Source: Nitrospirota bacterium (lineage in GTDB: Bacteria; Nitrospirota_A; Leptospirillia; Leptospirillales; Leptospirillaceae). Taken from it: a stretch of DNA of 64,000 nt. Each line of letters begins with the position of its first letter. Positions within the stretch are counted from its first letter, which is position 1. The notes beneath the pieces are model-generated. The model searched no databases, had not been told where the DNA came from, and saw nothing but the letters and a program-made list of their open reading frames with translations. This document shows positions 16,607-28,520 of this stretch, one piece after another. The stretch lies in NCBI GenBank assembly GCA_021838585.1, contig JAKCDE010000005.1:54529-118528 (forward strand), given 5' to 3'. The translations under genes were made by a program, and so were the position numbers.

Positions 16607-17603
16607 CAGGGAACACCCGCCCGCAACAGATCGTGGAGGTGAACCACTCCCAGCACGATGCGATCCTCCCCGCAGACGACGACGCTGGTGATCTGTCGGG
16701 ACTCCATGAGGGTGAGCGCCTCCGAGGCCAGAGTGTCCGGGGGAAGGGTGGCCGGGGTCCGGGTCATGATGGAATGGGCCGGAAGGTCCAGAATGGGGAG
16801 AGATCGTGTCCGCGAGGAGTCGAGGGTCCGACGGAGATCGCCGTCGGTCAGAACTCCGAGGAGATGTCCGGAGCCGTCGATCACGGTCGTCATTCCGAGC
16901 TTTTTGGCGGTCATTTCGACGATCACTGTTCTCAGGGGGGCGTCTGGAGAGACGGCAGGAAGACGCTCACCCTTATGCATGAGGGCCTCAATCCTGAGAA
17001 AATAGCGGCGTCCAAGGGATCCTCCCGGATGAAGCGAGGCGAAGTCCCGGATCCCGAATTCCCGCTCCGAGAGAACGGCCATGGCCAAGGCGTCGCCCAT
17101 GGCGAGCATGGCCGTCGTGCTCGATGTGGGGGCAATTCCCAGGGGGCCGGCCTCCCGGGTGACCGCGGCGGAGAGGGTCCAGGCCGCCTTTCGTCCCATG
17201 GTGGAGTCGGGTTTGCCGAGAATGGCGATCATGGGGATCTCCATTCTTTCGAGGAGAGGCATGAGGGCCAGGATTTCTTCGGTCTCCCCCGATTTGGAAA
17301 ACGCCAGGAGGACATCCCGCGACTCCAGCATTCCGAGATCCCCGTGGAGGGCTTCACCCGGATGGAGAAAAAAGGCCGGAGTCCCGGTGGACGAGAAGGT
17401 GGCGGAGACCTTCCGGGCGATATGTCCCGATTTTCCGATTCCGGTGACGGCCAGCTTCCCGGGGTTCGAGAGGACCGCTTCCACAGCGCGGGAGAAGGTC
17501 GCGTCCAGGGAATCTCCGAGAGACAGGACGGCCTGGGCCTCCTCCGCAAGAATTTCGCGACCCCGCTCAATCCGGAGGAGGTCTTTTTCCGGGGAGGATC
17601 CAC

Positions 17604-17607
<4 letters not shown>
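16606..17607 (-). CDS. kdsD: Arabinose-5-phosphate isomerase (KdsD/KpsF)
   Basis: A 333-residue sugar isomerase converting ribulose-5-phosphate to arabinose-5-phosphate, the Kdo precursor. Residues ~45-180 are a SIS domain (VTGIGKSGHIARKVSATFSSTG and AFSKSGETEEI); the C-terminal ~120 residues hold two CBS domains (MHKGERLP...GVLTDGDLRR and IMTRTPATL...LGVVHLHDLL). The conserved HPGEALHGDLGM loop and LHPGGSLGRR segment are present. GTG 17607 overlaps the kdsA stop (GTGA). Confidence 0.95.
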
Positions 17608-20230
<2,623 letters not shown>

Positions 20231-21064
20231 TTACGAGGGTCCGTTCGAAAATGTTTTTGCAAAGATCGCCAGATCATCCGGTGTATCGACCCTGTAGGAG
20301 GGGAACTCAGTCCTTGCGACATAGATCGCGAAGCCATAGTCCAGGGCCCTCAGCTGTTCGAGTTTCTCGAGCTCTTCGAGGGGTGAGACGGGAAGACGCG
20401 CGAACTCCATCAGGGCAGCCTTCCGGAAGGCGTAAATCCCGAGGTGCTGGTCCCAGCGGAGGTCGGGACGCTGGTGCCCGATTCCGTCACGGTCCATGGG
20501 GATGGGGCTCCTTGAAAAATAGAGAGCCAGATTCCTCTGATTGCAGACGACCTTGACGATGTTCGTGTTCAGGATGTCTGAAGGGTCGGAAAGGGTCCGG
20601 CGCACGGTGGACATGGGAAGGCGTTCATCCCGGAGCAGGGGTTCGACGGCCTGGTCGATGATGCGGGGATCGCCCATGATTTCGTCGGCCTGGAGATTGA
20701 CGACAATCTGGGTGGATAGGGTTCGGGCGACCTCCGCGACCCGGTCAGAGCCCGTATGGGCACCGGCTCCGGTCATGACGGCCTCGATTCCATGGGCGCT
20801 GGCCTCCGAGAGGATCTCCCGGGAGTCCGTGGCGATGAGGACACGGTCCGCCAGCTCAGATTTTTTCGCCATTCTGGCCACATGGACCACCAGAGGAAGT
20901 CCGTTCACGCGGGCGAGAGGCTTTCCGGGAAAGCGAGTGGATCCCATTCGGGCGGGAATGACGACGACCACATCCGAATCGGTTTCGGAGGTGGCGGGTA
21001 GGGGTTCGGCCGGCATCGCTCCCGGGAAAGCCGCGAAAAAGGGATGGTCGAAGGGCTGGGCCAT
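20231..21064 (-). CDS. kdsB: 3-deoxy-manno-octulosonate cytidylyltransferase
   Basis: A 277-residue nucleotidyltransferase that activates Kdo as CMP-Kdo. It has VVIPARMGSTRFPGKPLA, ATDSREI, NLQADEIMGDP and RWDQHLGIYAFRK. ATG 21064 follows AAGGAGAAACCC. The first ~28 residues extend beyond the usual N-terminus, and an internal Met at residue 17 is an alternative start. The usual Q-G-DEP of the family reads QADEI here. rfaE1 ends 11 nt upstream. Confidence 0.93.
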   Translation of the reverse strand: MAQPFDHPFFAAFPGAMPAEPLPATSETDSDVVVVIPARMGSTRFPGKPLARVNGLPLVVHVARMAKKSELADRVLIATDSREILSEASAHGIEAVMTGAGAHTGSDRVAEVARTLSTQIVVNLQADEIMGDPRIIDQAVEPLLRDERLPMSTVRRTLSDPSDILNTNIVKVVCNQRNLALYFSRSPIPMDRDGIGHQRPDLRWDQHLGIYAFRKAALMEFARLPVSPLEELEKLEQLRALDYGFAIYVARTEFPSYRVDTPDDLAIFAKTFSNGPS

Positions 21065-21075
21065 GGGTTTCTCCT

Positions 21076-22134
21076 TCAGAGACGGACCCGGGGCCGGAAG
21101 CCGGCCGGTCGGAAGACGCCTCGATTCGTTTCGAAAAGCGAGGAGAGAGTCAGCACTTCCCTCAGCTGTTCCCGGTTTACGGTGGATGTACCGACCATGC
21201 CGACCACGATGCCGGCCGCGAGGTTGGAGAGGACAGCAGCCTCGAGGAGGGAGGCCCCCGCCGCATGGGCCAGTGTCAGGGTGGCCATGACCGTGTCGCC
21301 GGCGCCGGTCACGTCGAAGACGTCCTGGGCGACGGCCGGGATGTGGGAGGCGTGAAGGGATTCCCCTCCCTCGAACAGGGTCATGCCAGCCTCTCCCCGC
21401 GTGATGAGGACGGCCTGGGAGGAGGTCCTGTCGAGGAGCACCTGCCCCGCGAGCAGAAGGGTCGCCTCGTCGGTGATTTCGATCCCCGCGGAGCGGGATG
21501 CCTCCAGATGGTTGGGAGTCAGGAGCGTCGCTCCCCGGAAAAAATCGATCGAGGCGATCTTCGGATCCACGAAAACCGGGATCACGCGGTCGCGGGCCAT
21601 GTCGATCATGGAGCGGACCATGGGTCCGACGAGCATTCCCTTGGCGTAGTCCGAAAAAATGACCGCCTGTACCGAATCGAGGGCGCGGGAAAAAAGCTCG
21701 AGAGCCTCCTTCTGCGTTTCATCCGGGATATCGGAGCGGACTTCGCGATCAATCCTCAGAAGCTGCTGGTTGTGGGCCATGACCCGGGACTTGGTCGTGG
21801 TGGGGCGGCCCGGAACGAGGAGAAGTCCGGAGGTGTCGATGCCGATCCTCTCCATGTCCTCGCGAATCCGGAGCCCCTCACCATCGTTTCCGGCCACCGA
21901 CAGAAGAGAGACGGCTCCTCCGAGTCGGCTGATGTTGTGGGCCACGTTGGCGGCCCCGCCGAGGCGGTAGGAGTCGTTAGTCACGCCGACGACCGCCACT
22001 GGGGCCTCGGGGGAGATCCGTTCGACCCGGCCCCAGATATAGTGGTCGAGCATGACGTCGCCGACCACCAGGATCCTGGCCGACGAAAATCGGTCCATCG
22101 TCTCGACAAGCCGGGAGAGAAGCACCTCGCTCAT
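21076..22134 (-). CDS. rfaE1: D-glycero-beta-D-manno-heptose-7-phosphate kinase (RfaE domain I)
   Basis: A 352-residue PfkB/ribokinase-family kinase for the ADP-heptose pathway of LPS inner core. It shows LVVGDVMLDHYIWG, the RLGGAANVAHNISRLG substrate loop and the catalytic DVTGAGDTV near the C-terminus. It is only the kinase half of the bifunctional HldE; the cytidylyltransferase-like domain must be separate. ATG 22134 is preceded by TGGAGGATTC; an upstream in-frame start lies in the lepB end. It belongs to the lepA-plsY operon, 28 nt after lepB. Confidence 0.93.
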   Translation of the reverse strand: MSEVLLSRLVETMDRFSSARILVVGDVMLDHYIWGRVERISPEAPVAVVGVTNDSYRLGGAANVAHNISRLGGAVSLLSVAGNDGEGLRIREDMERIGIDTSGLLLVPGRPTTTKSRVMAHNQQLLRIDREVRSDIPDETQKEALELFSRALDSVQAVIFSDYAKGMLVGPMVRSMIDMARDRVIPVFVDPKIASIDFFRGATLLTPNHLEASRSAGIEITDEATLLLAGQVLLDRTSSQAVLITRGEAGMTLFEGGESLHASHIPAVAQDVFDVTGAGDTVMATLTLAHAAGASLLEAAVLSNLAAGIVVGMVGTSTVNREQLREVLTLSSLFETNRGVFRPAGFRPRVRL

Positions 22135-22162
22135 GAATCCTCCAGTTAAGCGCCGCTTCCGG

Positions 22163-22810
22163 CTAGTGGATGATTTTCCCAAGCCGGGACAGGCGGATCG
22201 AATCGCTTTCCTTGTCCCATGACCAATAGATGAGCACGGCCCGCCCGACGATTTTTCGGCTTTTCACGAATCCCCAGAAGCGGGAGTCGTAGGAATCGTC
22301 CCGGTTGTCTCCCATCACGAAGTAGGAGTGGGGAGGGACGACCGTTTCGAAGTTGTCGCGTGGCACTTCGTCCGTGACCGAGGGATCGAGCGTCTGGATG
22401 TATGGCTCCTTCTGAAGCTGATCGTTGACGTAAAGCTGTTTCTTGACAATCCGGATGCGGTCGCCCGGTATCCCCACGACCCGCTTGATGAAGTCCTTGG
22501 TCTCGTCCTTCGGATATTTGAAGACGATGACGTCTCCCCTCCGGGGATGTCCGGTACGGAACAGATACCGGTCGTGGAAAGGGTTCTTGACTCCGTATGC
22601 AAGCTTCGACACCAGAATCTGGTCGCCGACGAGCAGCGTCGGAATCATCGAACCCGAGGGAATCCTGAAGGCCTGGACAATGAAAAGCTTGAGGACGGCG
22701 GCGATAATGAAGGCGGTCAGGAGTCCTTCGGACAGTTCTCTCACCAGCCCCTTTTTTCTGGGGGCGATCTCGGCCTTGGTGATCTTTGGCTCGTCGGGGG
22801 AAGGAGTCAC
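22163..22810 (-). CDS. lepB: Signal peptidase I
   Basis: A 215-residue membrane protease removing signal peptides from secreted proteins. One N-terminal membrane segment (about 29-46) is followed by the catalytic Ser54 in PSGSMIPTL and Lys109 in KRVVGIPGD, then [17 protein letters not shown] 22810 overlaps the lepA stop (GTGA), the same lepA-lepB order as in E. coli. Confidence 0.96.
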   Translation of the reverse strand: MTPSPDEPKITKAEIAPRKKGLVRELSEGLLTAFIIAAVLKLFIVQAFRIPSGSMIPTLLVGDQILVSKLAYGVKNPFHDRYLFRTGHPRRGDVIVFKYPKDETKDFIKRVVGIPGDRIRIVKKQLYVNDQLQKEPYIQTLDPSVTDEVPRDNFETVVPPHSYFVMGDNRDDSYDSRFWGFVKSRKIVGRAVLIYWSWDKESDSIRLSRLGKIIH

Positions 22811-24633
22811 TTTTCCCTGCTTCCTTCCGAAACGCGCAGGACAGCCATGAAGGCCTCCTGTGGAACTTCGACGCGGCCGATCTGTTTCATGCGTTTTTTT
22901 CCTTCCTTTTGTTTTTCAAGGAGCTTTCTCTTGCGGGTGATGTCCCCTCCGTAGCATTTGGCCAGGACATTTTTCCGCATGGCTCCGATCGTTTCGCGGG
23001 CGATGACGCGGGAACCGATGGCCGCCTGGATGGCGACTTCGAACATCTGGCGCGGAATGACCTCCTTGAGCTTTTCGACGAGAAGACGGCCACGGGAGTA
23101 GGCTCTGTCCTTGTGGACGATGAAGGAAAGGGCATCCACCTTTTCGCCGGAGACGAGGACATCCACCTTTTCGAGTTCGGCGGGCCTGTAGCCGAGCCAT
23201 TCGTAGTCGAAGGAGGCGTACCCCTTGGACAGGCTTTTAAGCCGGTCATAGAAGTCCAGTACAACCTCGTTCAGCGGAAGCTCGTACTGGACCTGGACGC
23301 GGCGGGAGTCGAGGTAGCGCAGGTCGCGCTGGATCCCCCGGCGTTCCTGGCAGAGGGTCATGACCGGCCCCAGGTATTCCGTGGGCATGTAGAGAGAGCC
23401 GAGGATGAAGGGCTCGAAGATCGTATCGATCTTGTTGGGGGAAGGCATCTCGGCCGGGTTCACCACCGTCACCTCTTCTCCCTCGACGAGGCGGACCTGG
23501 TAGACGACAGTGGGGGCGGTGCTGATGAGGGAGAGCGAGAATTCCCGTTCGAGGCGCTCCTGGACGATCTCCATGTGGAGAAGGCCCAGGAATCCGCACC
23601 GGAAGCCGAATCCCAGGGCGAGGGAGGTCTCCATTTCGTAGGTGAAAGAGGCGTCGTTCATCCGGAGCTTGTCCAGAGCCTCTTTGAGGTCTTCATACTG
23701 GTCAGAGTCCGTCGGAAAAAGGCCACAGAAGACCATTGGCTTCGTTTCCTGGAATCCGGGGTAGGGAGCGATCTCGGTGTTTCCCGCATCCGCCACCGTA
23801 TCCCCGATGCGTGTCTCACGGACCGATTTGATGCCCGTAACGACAAACCCGACCTCTCCGGCGGAGAGGGAGTCGAGATCTAGGCGCTTGGGAGTGAAGG
23901 CCCCGACCGAGAGGACCGGGTAGTCACGACCGGTGGAGAGAAGCCGGATGGATTTTCCCGGGGAGAGACGGCCGTCGAAGACGCGGACGAGAATCACCGC
24001 ACCTAGATAGGCGTCGAACCAGGCGTCGAAAAGAAGAGCCCGAAGTGGAGCCTCCCGGGCTCCTGCCGGAGGGGGGACCTGATGGACGATGGCCTCGAGG
24101 ACCTCGTCGACACCTATGCCTTCCTTGGCCGAGATGAGAATGGCTCCCGAGGCATCGAGACCGACGGCCTCCTCGATCTGCTCGCGCGTCCGGGGGATGT
24201 CGGCTCCGGGAAGATCAATCTTGTTGATGACGGGTATCATGTGAACATTGTTTTCGAGAGCCAGATAGGCGTTTGCAATCGTCTGGGCCTCGACTCCCTG
24301 GGAGGCGTCGACCACAAGGAGGGCCCCTTCGCAGGCGGCGAGCGACCGGGACACCTCATAGGTGAAGTCGACATGGCCCGGAGTGTCGATCAGGTTGAGG
24401 AGGTAGTCCTTGCCGTCCCTGGCCCTGTAGTTCAGGCGGACATTGTGGGCCTTTATGGTGATGCCGCGTTCCCGTTCCAGGTCCATCGCATCCAGGATCT
24501 GTTCACGGGATTCTCTTTTCGTGACGGCCCCTGTCAGGTCGAGCAGACGGTCGGCCAGGGTGGATTTCCCATGGTCGATATGGGCAATGATGCAGAAGTT
24601 GCGGATTCGCTCGATCGGATAGTCCAAAAACAA
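22807..24633 (-). CDS. lepA: Elongation factor 4 (LepA)
   Basis: A 608-residue ribosome-associated GTPase. G motifs: [35 protein letters not shown]. LepA-specific C-terminal features include [28 protein letters not shown]. The length is normal. It heads the envelope operon and has a near-consensus promoter at 24779-24807. The start at 24633 is TTG; the residue pattern [25 protein letters not shown] fits the family N-terminus. Confidence 0.97.
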   Translation of the reverse strand: MFLDYPIERIRNFCIIAHIDHGKSTLADRLLDLTGAVTKRESREQILDAMDLERERGITIKAHNVRLNYRARDGKDYLLNLIDTPGHVDFTYEVSRSLAACEGALLVVDASQGVEAQTIANAYLALENNVHMIPVINKIDLPGADIPRTREQIEEAVGLDASGAILISAKEGIGVDEVLEAIVHQVPPPAGAREAPLRALLFDAWFDAYLGAVILVRVFDGRLSPGKSIRLLSTGRDYPVLSVGAFTPKRLDLDSLSAGEVGFVVTGIKSVRETRIGDTVADAGNTEIAPYPGFQETKPMVFCGLFPTDSDQYEDLKEALDKLRMNDASFTYEMETSLALGFGFRCGFLGLLHMEIVQERLEREFSLSLISTAPTVVYQVRLVEGEEVTVVNPAEMPSPNKIDTIFEPFILGSLYMPTEYLGPVMTLCQERRGIQRDLRYLDSRRVQVQYELPLNEVVLDFYDRLKSLSKGYASFDYEWLGYRPAELEKVDVLVSGEKVDALSFIVHKDRAYSRGRLLVEKLKEVIPRQMFEVAIQAAIGSRVIARETIGAMRKNVLAKCYGGDITRKRKLLEKQKEGKKRMKQIGRVEVPQEAFMAVLRVSEGSREK

Positions 24634-24778
24634 TAGCCCTTCTGTCTGGGCGTGCTCAAAACCCAGGATAGCATGTCAGCGGTGAAGGAGACGGTCGGGC
24701 GAATTTGTCGGGCCCGCGCTCCGGGGGAGGATGATGCCGGATTTTTTGAAAAAACCAAAAAATCTTCACATCGTTCCT

Positions 24779-24807
24779 ATATTAACAGAGGGCCCCCCAC
24801 GGTTCAA
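24779..24807 (-). promoter_or_regulatory. Sigma-70 promoter of the lepA-to-plsY operon
   Basis: On the minus strand TTGAAC (plus-strand 24802-24807) and TAATAT (24779-24784) are 17 nt apart. Transcription would start near 24772, leaving a leader of roughly 140 nt before lepA. No riboswitch was recognised in the leader. Confidence 0.6.
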
Positions 24808-24904
24808 GAAAGCCTTCGCCCGACTCCTCTTTCGCACGCCTGAAAAATGCGATCGGAAAGACTGGAATTTGGACCCCGATTCGGGAGAACCATCACTCCC
24901 TTTT

Positions 24905-25105
24905 TCAGGAATCCTTGCGCTTCATGGGGCAGGTGTTGATTCCCAGGAGGGCGTACAATCCGCAAAATCCGACAATCCCTGTTGCCAGAGGGAGAATCCC
25001 CACCCATCCCCACGGGGTCTTCGGTCCCACGTATACAAGGGAAATGAGAGCCAGCCCCAGCAAAATCCTGACCGCGCGATCGATCGTGCCTTCATTCACT
25101 TTCAT
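24905..25105 (-). CDS. DUF2892 (YgaP-type) small membrane protein
   Basis: A 66-residue protein matching the DUF2892 layout: MKVNEGTIDRAVRILLGLALI, a first hydrophobic helix, a short WGW loop, and a second helix with the conserved LATGIVGFCGLYALLGINTC ending. Proteins of this family often accompany rhodanese domains or sulfur-redox genes, but none is adjacent. ATG 25105 follows AAGGAGG. It is a single gene with its own promoter (25205-25232). Confidence 0.85.
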   Translation of the reverse strand: MKVNEGTIDRAVRILLGLALISLVYVGPKTPWGWVGILPLATGIVGFCGLYALLGINTCPMKRKDS

Positions 25106-25204
25106 TTTTTCCTCCTTGGATTTCGGGACTCCTGAAAATGTCCCTCCGGCCACACCCGGATTCGCATCCCCCGGCAAATCGATACGGTGACCGGTCTCAA
25201 TCTG

Positions 25205-25232
25205 ATTATACTCCCGCCCCGTTGTTGCGCAA
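25205..25232 (-). promoter_or_regulatory. Sigma-70 promoter of the DUF2892 gene with overlapping palindrome
   Basis: On the minus strand TTGCGC (plus-strand 25227-25232) and a perfect TATAAT (25205-25210) are 16 nt apart. The -35 box lies inside the palindrome GTTGCGCAAC, which could be an operator. Leader of about 95 nt. Confidence 0.55.
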
Positions 25233-25246
25233 CGAAAGAAGCTGGT

Positions 25247-25894
25247 TCAAGAACCTGTTGCTGAGGGACAGATGTCGGAGAGAACGCATCGTGTGCAGAG
25301 GGGGTTTTTGGCAAGGCAGACGTAGCGTCCGTGGAGAAGGAGGCGCGAGGCGGTTTCAATCCAGAGATTCTGGGGAAGCAATTCTGCGAGCCTCCGCTCG
25401 ATTTTCTCGGGGTCATTCGATCGAGTCCATCCGAGTCTTCGACAGACGCGCCCCACATGGGTGTCGACAAAGATCGCCGGTTTGTGGAAGGCATGGGCCA
25501 GGACCACGCTGGCGGTTTTTCGCCCGACTCCCGGAAGGGTCACGAGTTCTTCCAGTGTGTCGGGAACCGTTCCGGAAAAGCTTTGAAGGAGGGACTGGGC
25601 GAGTTCACGGATGTGGAGGGCCTTTCGCCGGAAGAATCCGGTGGGTCTCAGGATCTCCTCCAGGTCGGAGAGTTTGGCCTTCGCGAGAGAGCGTGGGTCG
25701 GGATAGAGGCGGAAGAGGGCGGGAGTCACCCGATTGACGGTCTTGTCGGTCGTTTGTGCCGACAGGACCGTGGCGACGAGAAGCTCGAAGGGGTTTCGAT
25801 AATCGAGCTCCATCCCGGGGTCAGGGATGGAGAGCGCCAGCCTTTTCAGGACCTCTTCGACGGGGGCGGGGGGTGTCAAGGGAGATCGTCCCAT
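25247..25894 (-). CDS. nth: Endonuclease III
   Basis: A 215-residue base-excision repair glycosylase/AP lyase for oxidised pyrimidines. The helix-hairpin-helix reads LPGVGRKTASVV with the catalytic Lys, followed by the catalytic Asp in FVDTHVGRVCRRLGW. The 4Fe-4S ligands are complete, spaced C-x6-C-x2-C-x5-C (CLAKNPLCTRCVLSDIC). ATG 25894 overlaps the 3' end of the GH15 gene by 19 nt and has no clear ribosome binding site; a TTG a few codons downstream is an alternative. Confidence 0.93.
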   Translation of the reverse strand: MGRSPLTPPAPVEEVLKRLALSIPDPGMELDYRNPFELLVATVLSAQTTDKTVNRVTPALFRLYPDPRSLAKAKLSDLEEILRPTGFFRRKALHIRELAQSLLQSFSGTVPDTLEELVTLPGVGRKTASVVLAHAFHKPAIFVDTHVGRVCRRLGWTRSNDPEKIERRLAELLPQNLWIETASRLLLHGRYVCLAKNPLCTRCVLSDICPSATGS

Positions 25895-27843
25895 GGATGG
25901 CGGTCTTGCCCGGACTCGAAAAGTTCGACCATGGTCAGCACCCATTCGGCATGGCTCCATGTGAGGGGGGAGGCGGACAGGGATTTCATCGTTTCCGGGT
26001 GGTACTGCTCCGCCAGCATTCCGTTTTTTCCGGCCCGTGCCACCACCCAGTCGAGAAGGGATCGGATCCGGTCGGAATGGATTGGATCGGGCGTGGTCCG
26101 GATAAGCCATCTTAGCTTCCAGAGGGTCGATATGATCCAGGGATTGCCAGGATGGGAGGGATCCTCACGGTAGTAGGGATCGTTCCTGTAGCGGATGACC
26201 CCTCCCGCCCCTCCCTGGGACAGGGTCTCGAAGAGATTCTCCATGGCCGGTGCCAGGAATGGATCCTGCGGAGAGAAAAGACCGATCCAGAACAGGACGG
26301 AAAGGCTGGAGTCCGGAACCCGGTCCGGCTCGAAGGAGCCTGTGCGGGTCAAGTGGAGCCCCCGGTAAAAGGTCCGGGTTTCCGGATCGAAAAGATGGGT
26401 CCTGATCGCCCGTTCAACTTCGGCACGCGCCCTGTCAAACCGGCCCGAAGCCACCCCGTCACCGAATCGGTCCGCCAGCCGCCCCGCAGCCTCAAGCCCG
26501 GCCCAGACCGTGGCCACGGTGAAGGTCCAGATCCCGGGACGCTCCTCCCAGAGGTCGTAGGAAGGACCGGGAAGTCCCGTTTTCTCGTCCCGGAAGGATT
26601 CCAGGAAGTTCGCGGCCGGAAGAACGAATGCGGGGTAGAGATGATGAAGGGAGTCCATGTCCCGGTAGCGCTCGAGGTGGCGTTCGAAGGCCCAGATGCA
26701 CAGGGCCGTCTCATCTTCCTGGATCGGGTAGGGGGGCGAGCCGGGGACGCCGGCCGGATGCCAGGAGGATCCCGGAGAAAGAGTCGGATGGTATTTGTGG
26801 AGCAGGTACCCTTCACGGGACAGGAGTCCGGGCAGGAGGCGGTAGAAGCGGCGGGTCAGGTCTCCGTATCCCGCCCTGTCGAGCGCGTGGGCGATGATGG
26901 CTCCGTCCCGCGGCCAGAGATAGGAATAGGTGTCCCGCGACAGCGACAGGGAGTCGGAATCGACGGCGGCGACGATGGAGCCGTTGGCGGCCATGTGGTT
27001 CCTGAGAATGAAGAGGCTGTGGCGGAAGAGGCGGCGATAGGGCTCCGGAAGACGGTCCGAGGAGGCGGCCGGCGTATCGATCCAGAAATCGAAAAAGCTC
27101 CGGGTCCGGGAGAGGGACTCCTTCGGACCGGCCTTGACGGCTTTCGCCAAAAGATCGGTGACCTGATCGAAAGAGGAGGCGGCGGCCAGGAGGGATGTCC
27201 TTTCCGCGAAGCCTCCGGCAGGAACCGCGATTCTGACCGAATAGACGGAGTCGACCGCCCCCTGGGCGATGGGGTTGCCTTCCAGGCGCCCGTCCTCGGC
27301 ATCCTTCCATGTCCCCTCCCGGTGGCCGTGGCGCGCTCCGCAGGCATAGGCATCGAGAGAAGGGGTCCCGTCGTCGAGGGTGGCCATCAGGAAATAGACG
27401 TTGTCCTTGTAGTGGAGCATGGCCCGCTGTTCAGGAAGAAAGGCCGCCGTGTTTCCGATGTCGGAGTGGGAGATGTCCATGTCGTGGTGGAGGAAGAGAC
27501 GAACCTCGACCGGTCCGGCCCCGCTGTTGTCGATTCGGATCTGGCGGTATAGGAGGTCTTCCGACGGGTCGATCCAGTCGGTAAGGGAGAGGCGGAGCTG
27601 TGCGAACTCCGGTATGTTGAGGCGGGTTTCGATGACCGGGGTCCGTTCTCCATAGGATCGGGACAGAATGTGGTCTGCCCGGAACCATGCGAACGAGCCG
27701 CCCACGGCAATCCCGATCCGGCAACGTCGCCCTCCCACATGATTCTCTTTTCCCACGAGAGGATATGTCAATTCCCTGATGAAGGCGGACTCGTCGAACG
27801 AGACGTAGAGGCGTCCGTTCGAGATCGGAAGTTCTCTTGCCAA
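25876..27843 (-). CDS. GH15 glucoamylase-like glycoside hydrolase
   Basis: A 655-residue protein. Residues ~1-250 are a beta-sandwich N-domain as in prokaryotic glucoamylases; residues ~265-640 are an (alpha/alpha)6 barrel. Family signatures are YLWPRDGA (309-315), the general acid region YDLWEERPGIWTF (E433/E434) and the general base region LAEQYHPET (E612), followed by SPLTWSHAEWV. No signal peptide is visible, so it probably acts in the cytoplasm on glycogen, dextrin or trehalose. The start is TTG 27843 with AAGGAGT upstream. Substrate specificity cannot be assigned. Confidence 0.9.
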   Translation of the reverse strand: MARELPISNGRLYVSFDESAFIRELTYPLVGKENHVGGRRCRIGIAVGGSFAWFRADHILSRSYGERTPVIETRLNIPEFAQLRLSLTDWIDPSEDLLYRQIRIDNSGAGPVEVRLFLHHDMDISHSDIGNTAAFLPEQRAMLHYKDNVYFLMATLDDGTPSLDAYACGARHGHREGTWKDAEDGRLEGNPIAQGAVDSVYSVRIAVPAGGFAERTSLLAAASSFDQVTDLLAKAVKAGPKESLSRTRSFFDFWIDTPAASSDRLPEPYRRLFRHSLFILRNHMAANGSIVAAVDSDSLSLSRDTYSYLWPRDGAIIAHALDRAGYGDLTRRFYRLLPGLLSREGYLLHKYHPTLSPGSSWHPAGVPGSPPYPIQEDETALCIWAFERHLERYRDMDSLHHLYPAFVLPAANFLESFRDEKTGLPGPSYDLWEERPGIWTFTVATVWAGLEAAGRLADRFGDGVASGRFDRARAEVERAIRTHLFDPETRTFYRGLHLTRTGSFEPDRVPDSSLSVLFWIGLFSPQDPFLAPAMENLFETLSQGGAGGVIRYRNDPYYREDPSHPGNPWIISTLWKLRWLIRTTPDPIHSDRIRSLLDWVVARAGKNGMLAEQYHPETMKSLSASPLTWSHAEWVLTMVELFESGQDRHPWDDLP

Positions 27844-27890
27844 AAGGACTCCTTGGGATGCGAGGAAGGTCGGTAGCGTAGGCTCTCACG

Positions 27891-27920
27891 ATGCTACTCC
27901 AGGATCCCTGGCCGGTGCAA
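27891..27920 (-). promoter_or_regulatory. Possible promoter of the GH15-nth operon
   Basis: On the minus strand TTGCAC (plus-strand 27915-27920) and TAGCAT (27891-27896) are 18 nt apart. The match is moderate. Confidence 0.35.
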
Positions 27921-27959
27921 CCCGGGAGGCTTCACCGGGGCTGTGGACGATAGATAATG

Positions 27960-27988
27960 AAAAAGGGGGGAACTCAAGATCCCCCCTT
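27960..27988 (-). terminator. Rho-independent terminator after the 38-residue membrane protein gene
   Basis: Minus-strand stem AAGGGGGGA/TCCCCCCTT (27980-27988 with 27963-27971), 8-nt loop, followed by five T residues. It lies 28 nt past the stop codon at 28016. Confidence 0.75.
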
Positions 27989-28015
27989 CCATCAGGGAAT
28001 ATTTTCTCCCGGGGA

Positions 28016-28132
28016 TTATCGATGGGAATGTGCATCCCCCTTTCCGAAGAAATAGGAGAGATAACCCAGTCCTACGAAGAATATGGTTGTGACGAGAACG
28101 ATCATGACGGGATTGGCTGTAGGTCCGATCAT
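28016..28132 (-). CDS. Small single-pass membrane protein (38 residues)
   Basis: The frame starts with ATG 28132, ends with TAA at 28016 and encodes 38 residues: a short polar N-terminus, a hydrophobic helix (about 9-29, VMIVLVTTIFFVGLGYLSYFF) and a basic/His tail (GKGDAHSHR). A perfect AGGAGG stands 5 nt before the ATG and a strong terminator follows the stop, so it is very likely a real gene. The form recalls small accessory subunits of respiratory or membrane complexes, but no family is recognised. Confidence 0.7.
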   Translation of the reverse strand: MIGPTANPVMIVLVTTIFFVGLGYLSYFFGKGDAHSHR

Positions 28133-28520
28133 GGCTGCCTCCTTTTGGTAGGAACTTTCGTTCATCCAGTCTGCTTGTCGAATATTACTCTATCATGAAA
28201 TTGATAAATATGTTTTTATTATTAATTTCATAACATAATCAAATTAAGGAATTAATAGTTTTAAATTGAATAATTTATTGCGATGATGTCTTGGCGATTG
28301 CTCACGTTCTCATGGAAGGGAGCATCCGGAGCCGTCCTGCGAGCCATCGGACCATTCCGGATTCCCGGGCACAGGGATCCCCGATATTTTGGAATGTCTG
28401 GCAAAGTATCGCTAAAAGGCGATAGGAAAATGTTTCCTTCTCCCCCCGGTCCGGTGTAGTGTATACTCCGGGGGCCAATGGGGATTCCCCCAATCAAATC
28501 AGCGGCTAATGGGGACTTCT
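28133..28520. other. Intergenic region, AT-rich centre
   Basis: Between divergent genes. Positions ~28180-28280 are strongly AT-rich and contain an inverted repeat (ATGAAATT near 28195 with AATTTCAT near 28224). TATACT at 28462-28467 could be the -10 box of the GGDEF-EAL gene, without a convincing -35 box. The upstream control region of the 38-residue protein gene must also lie here. No gene is supported. Confidence 0.45.
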
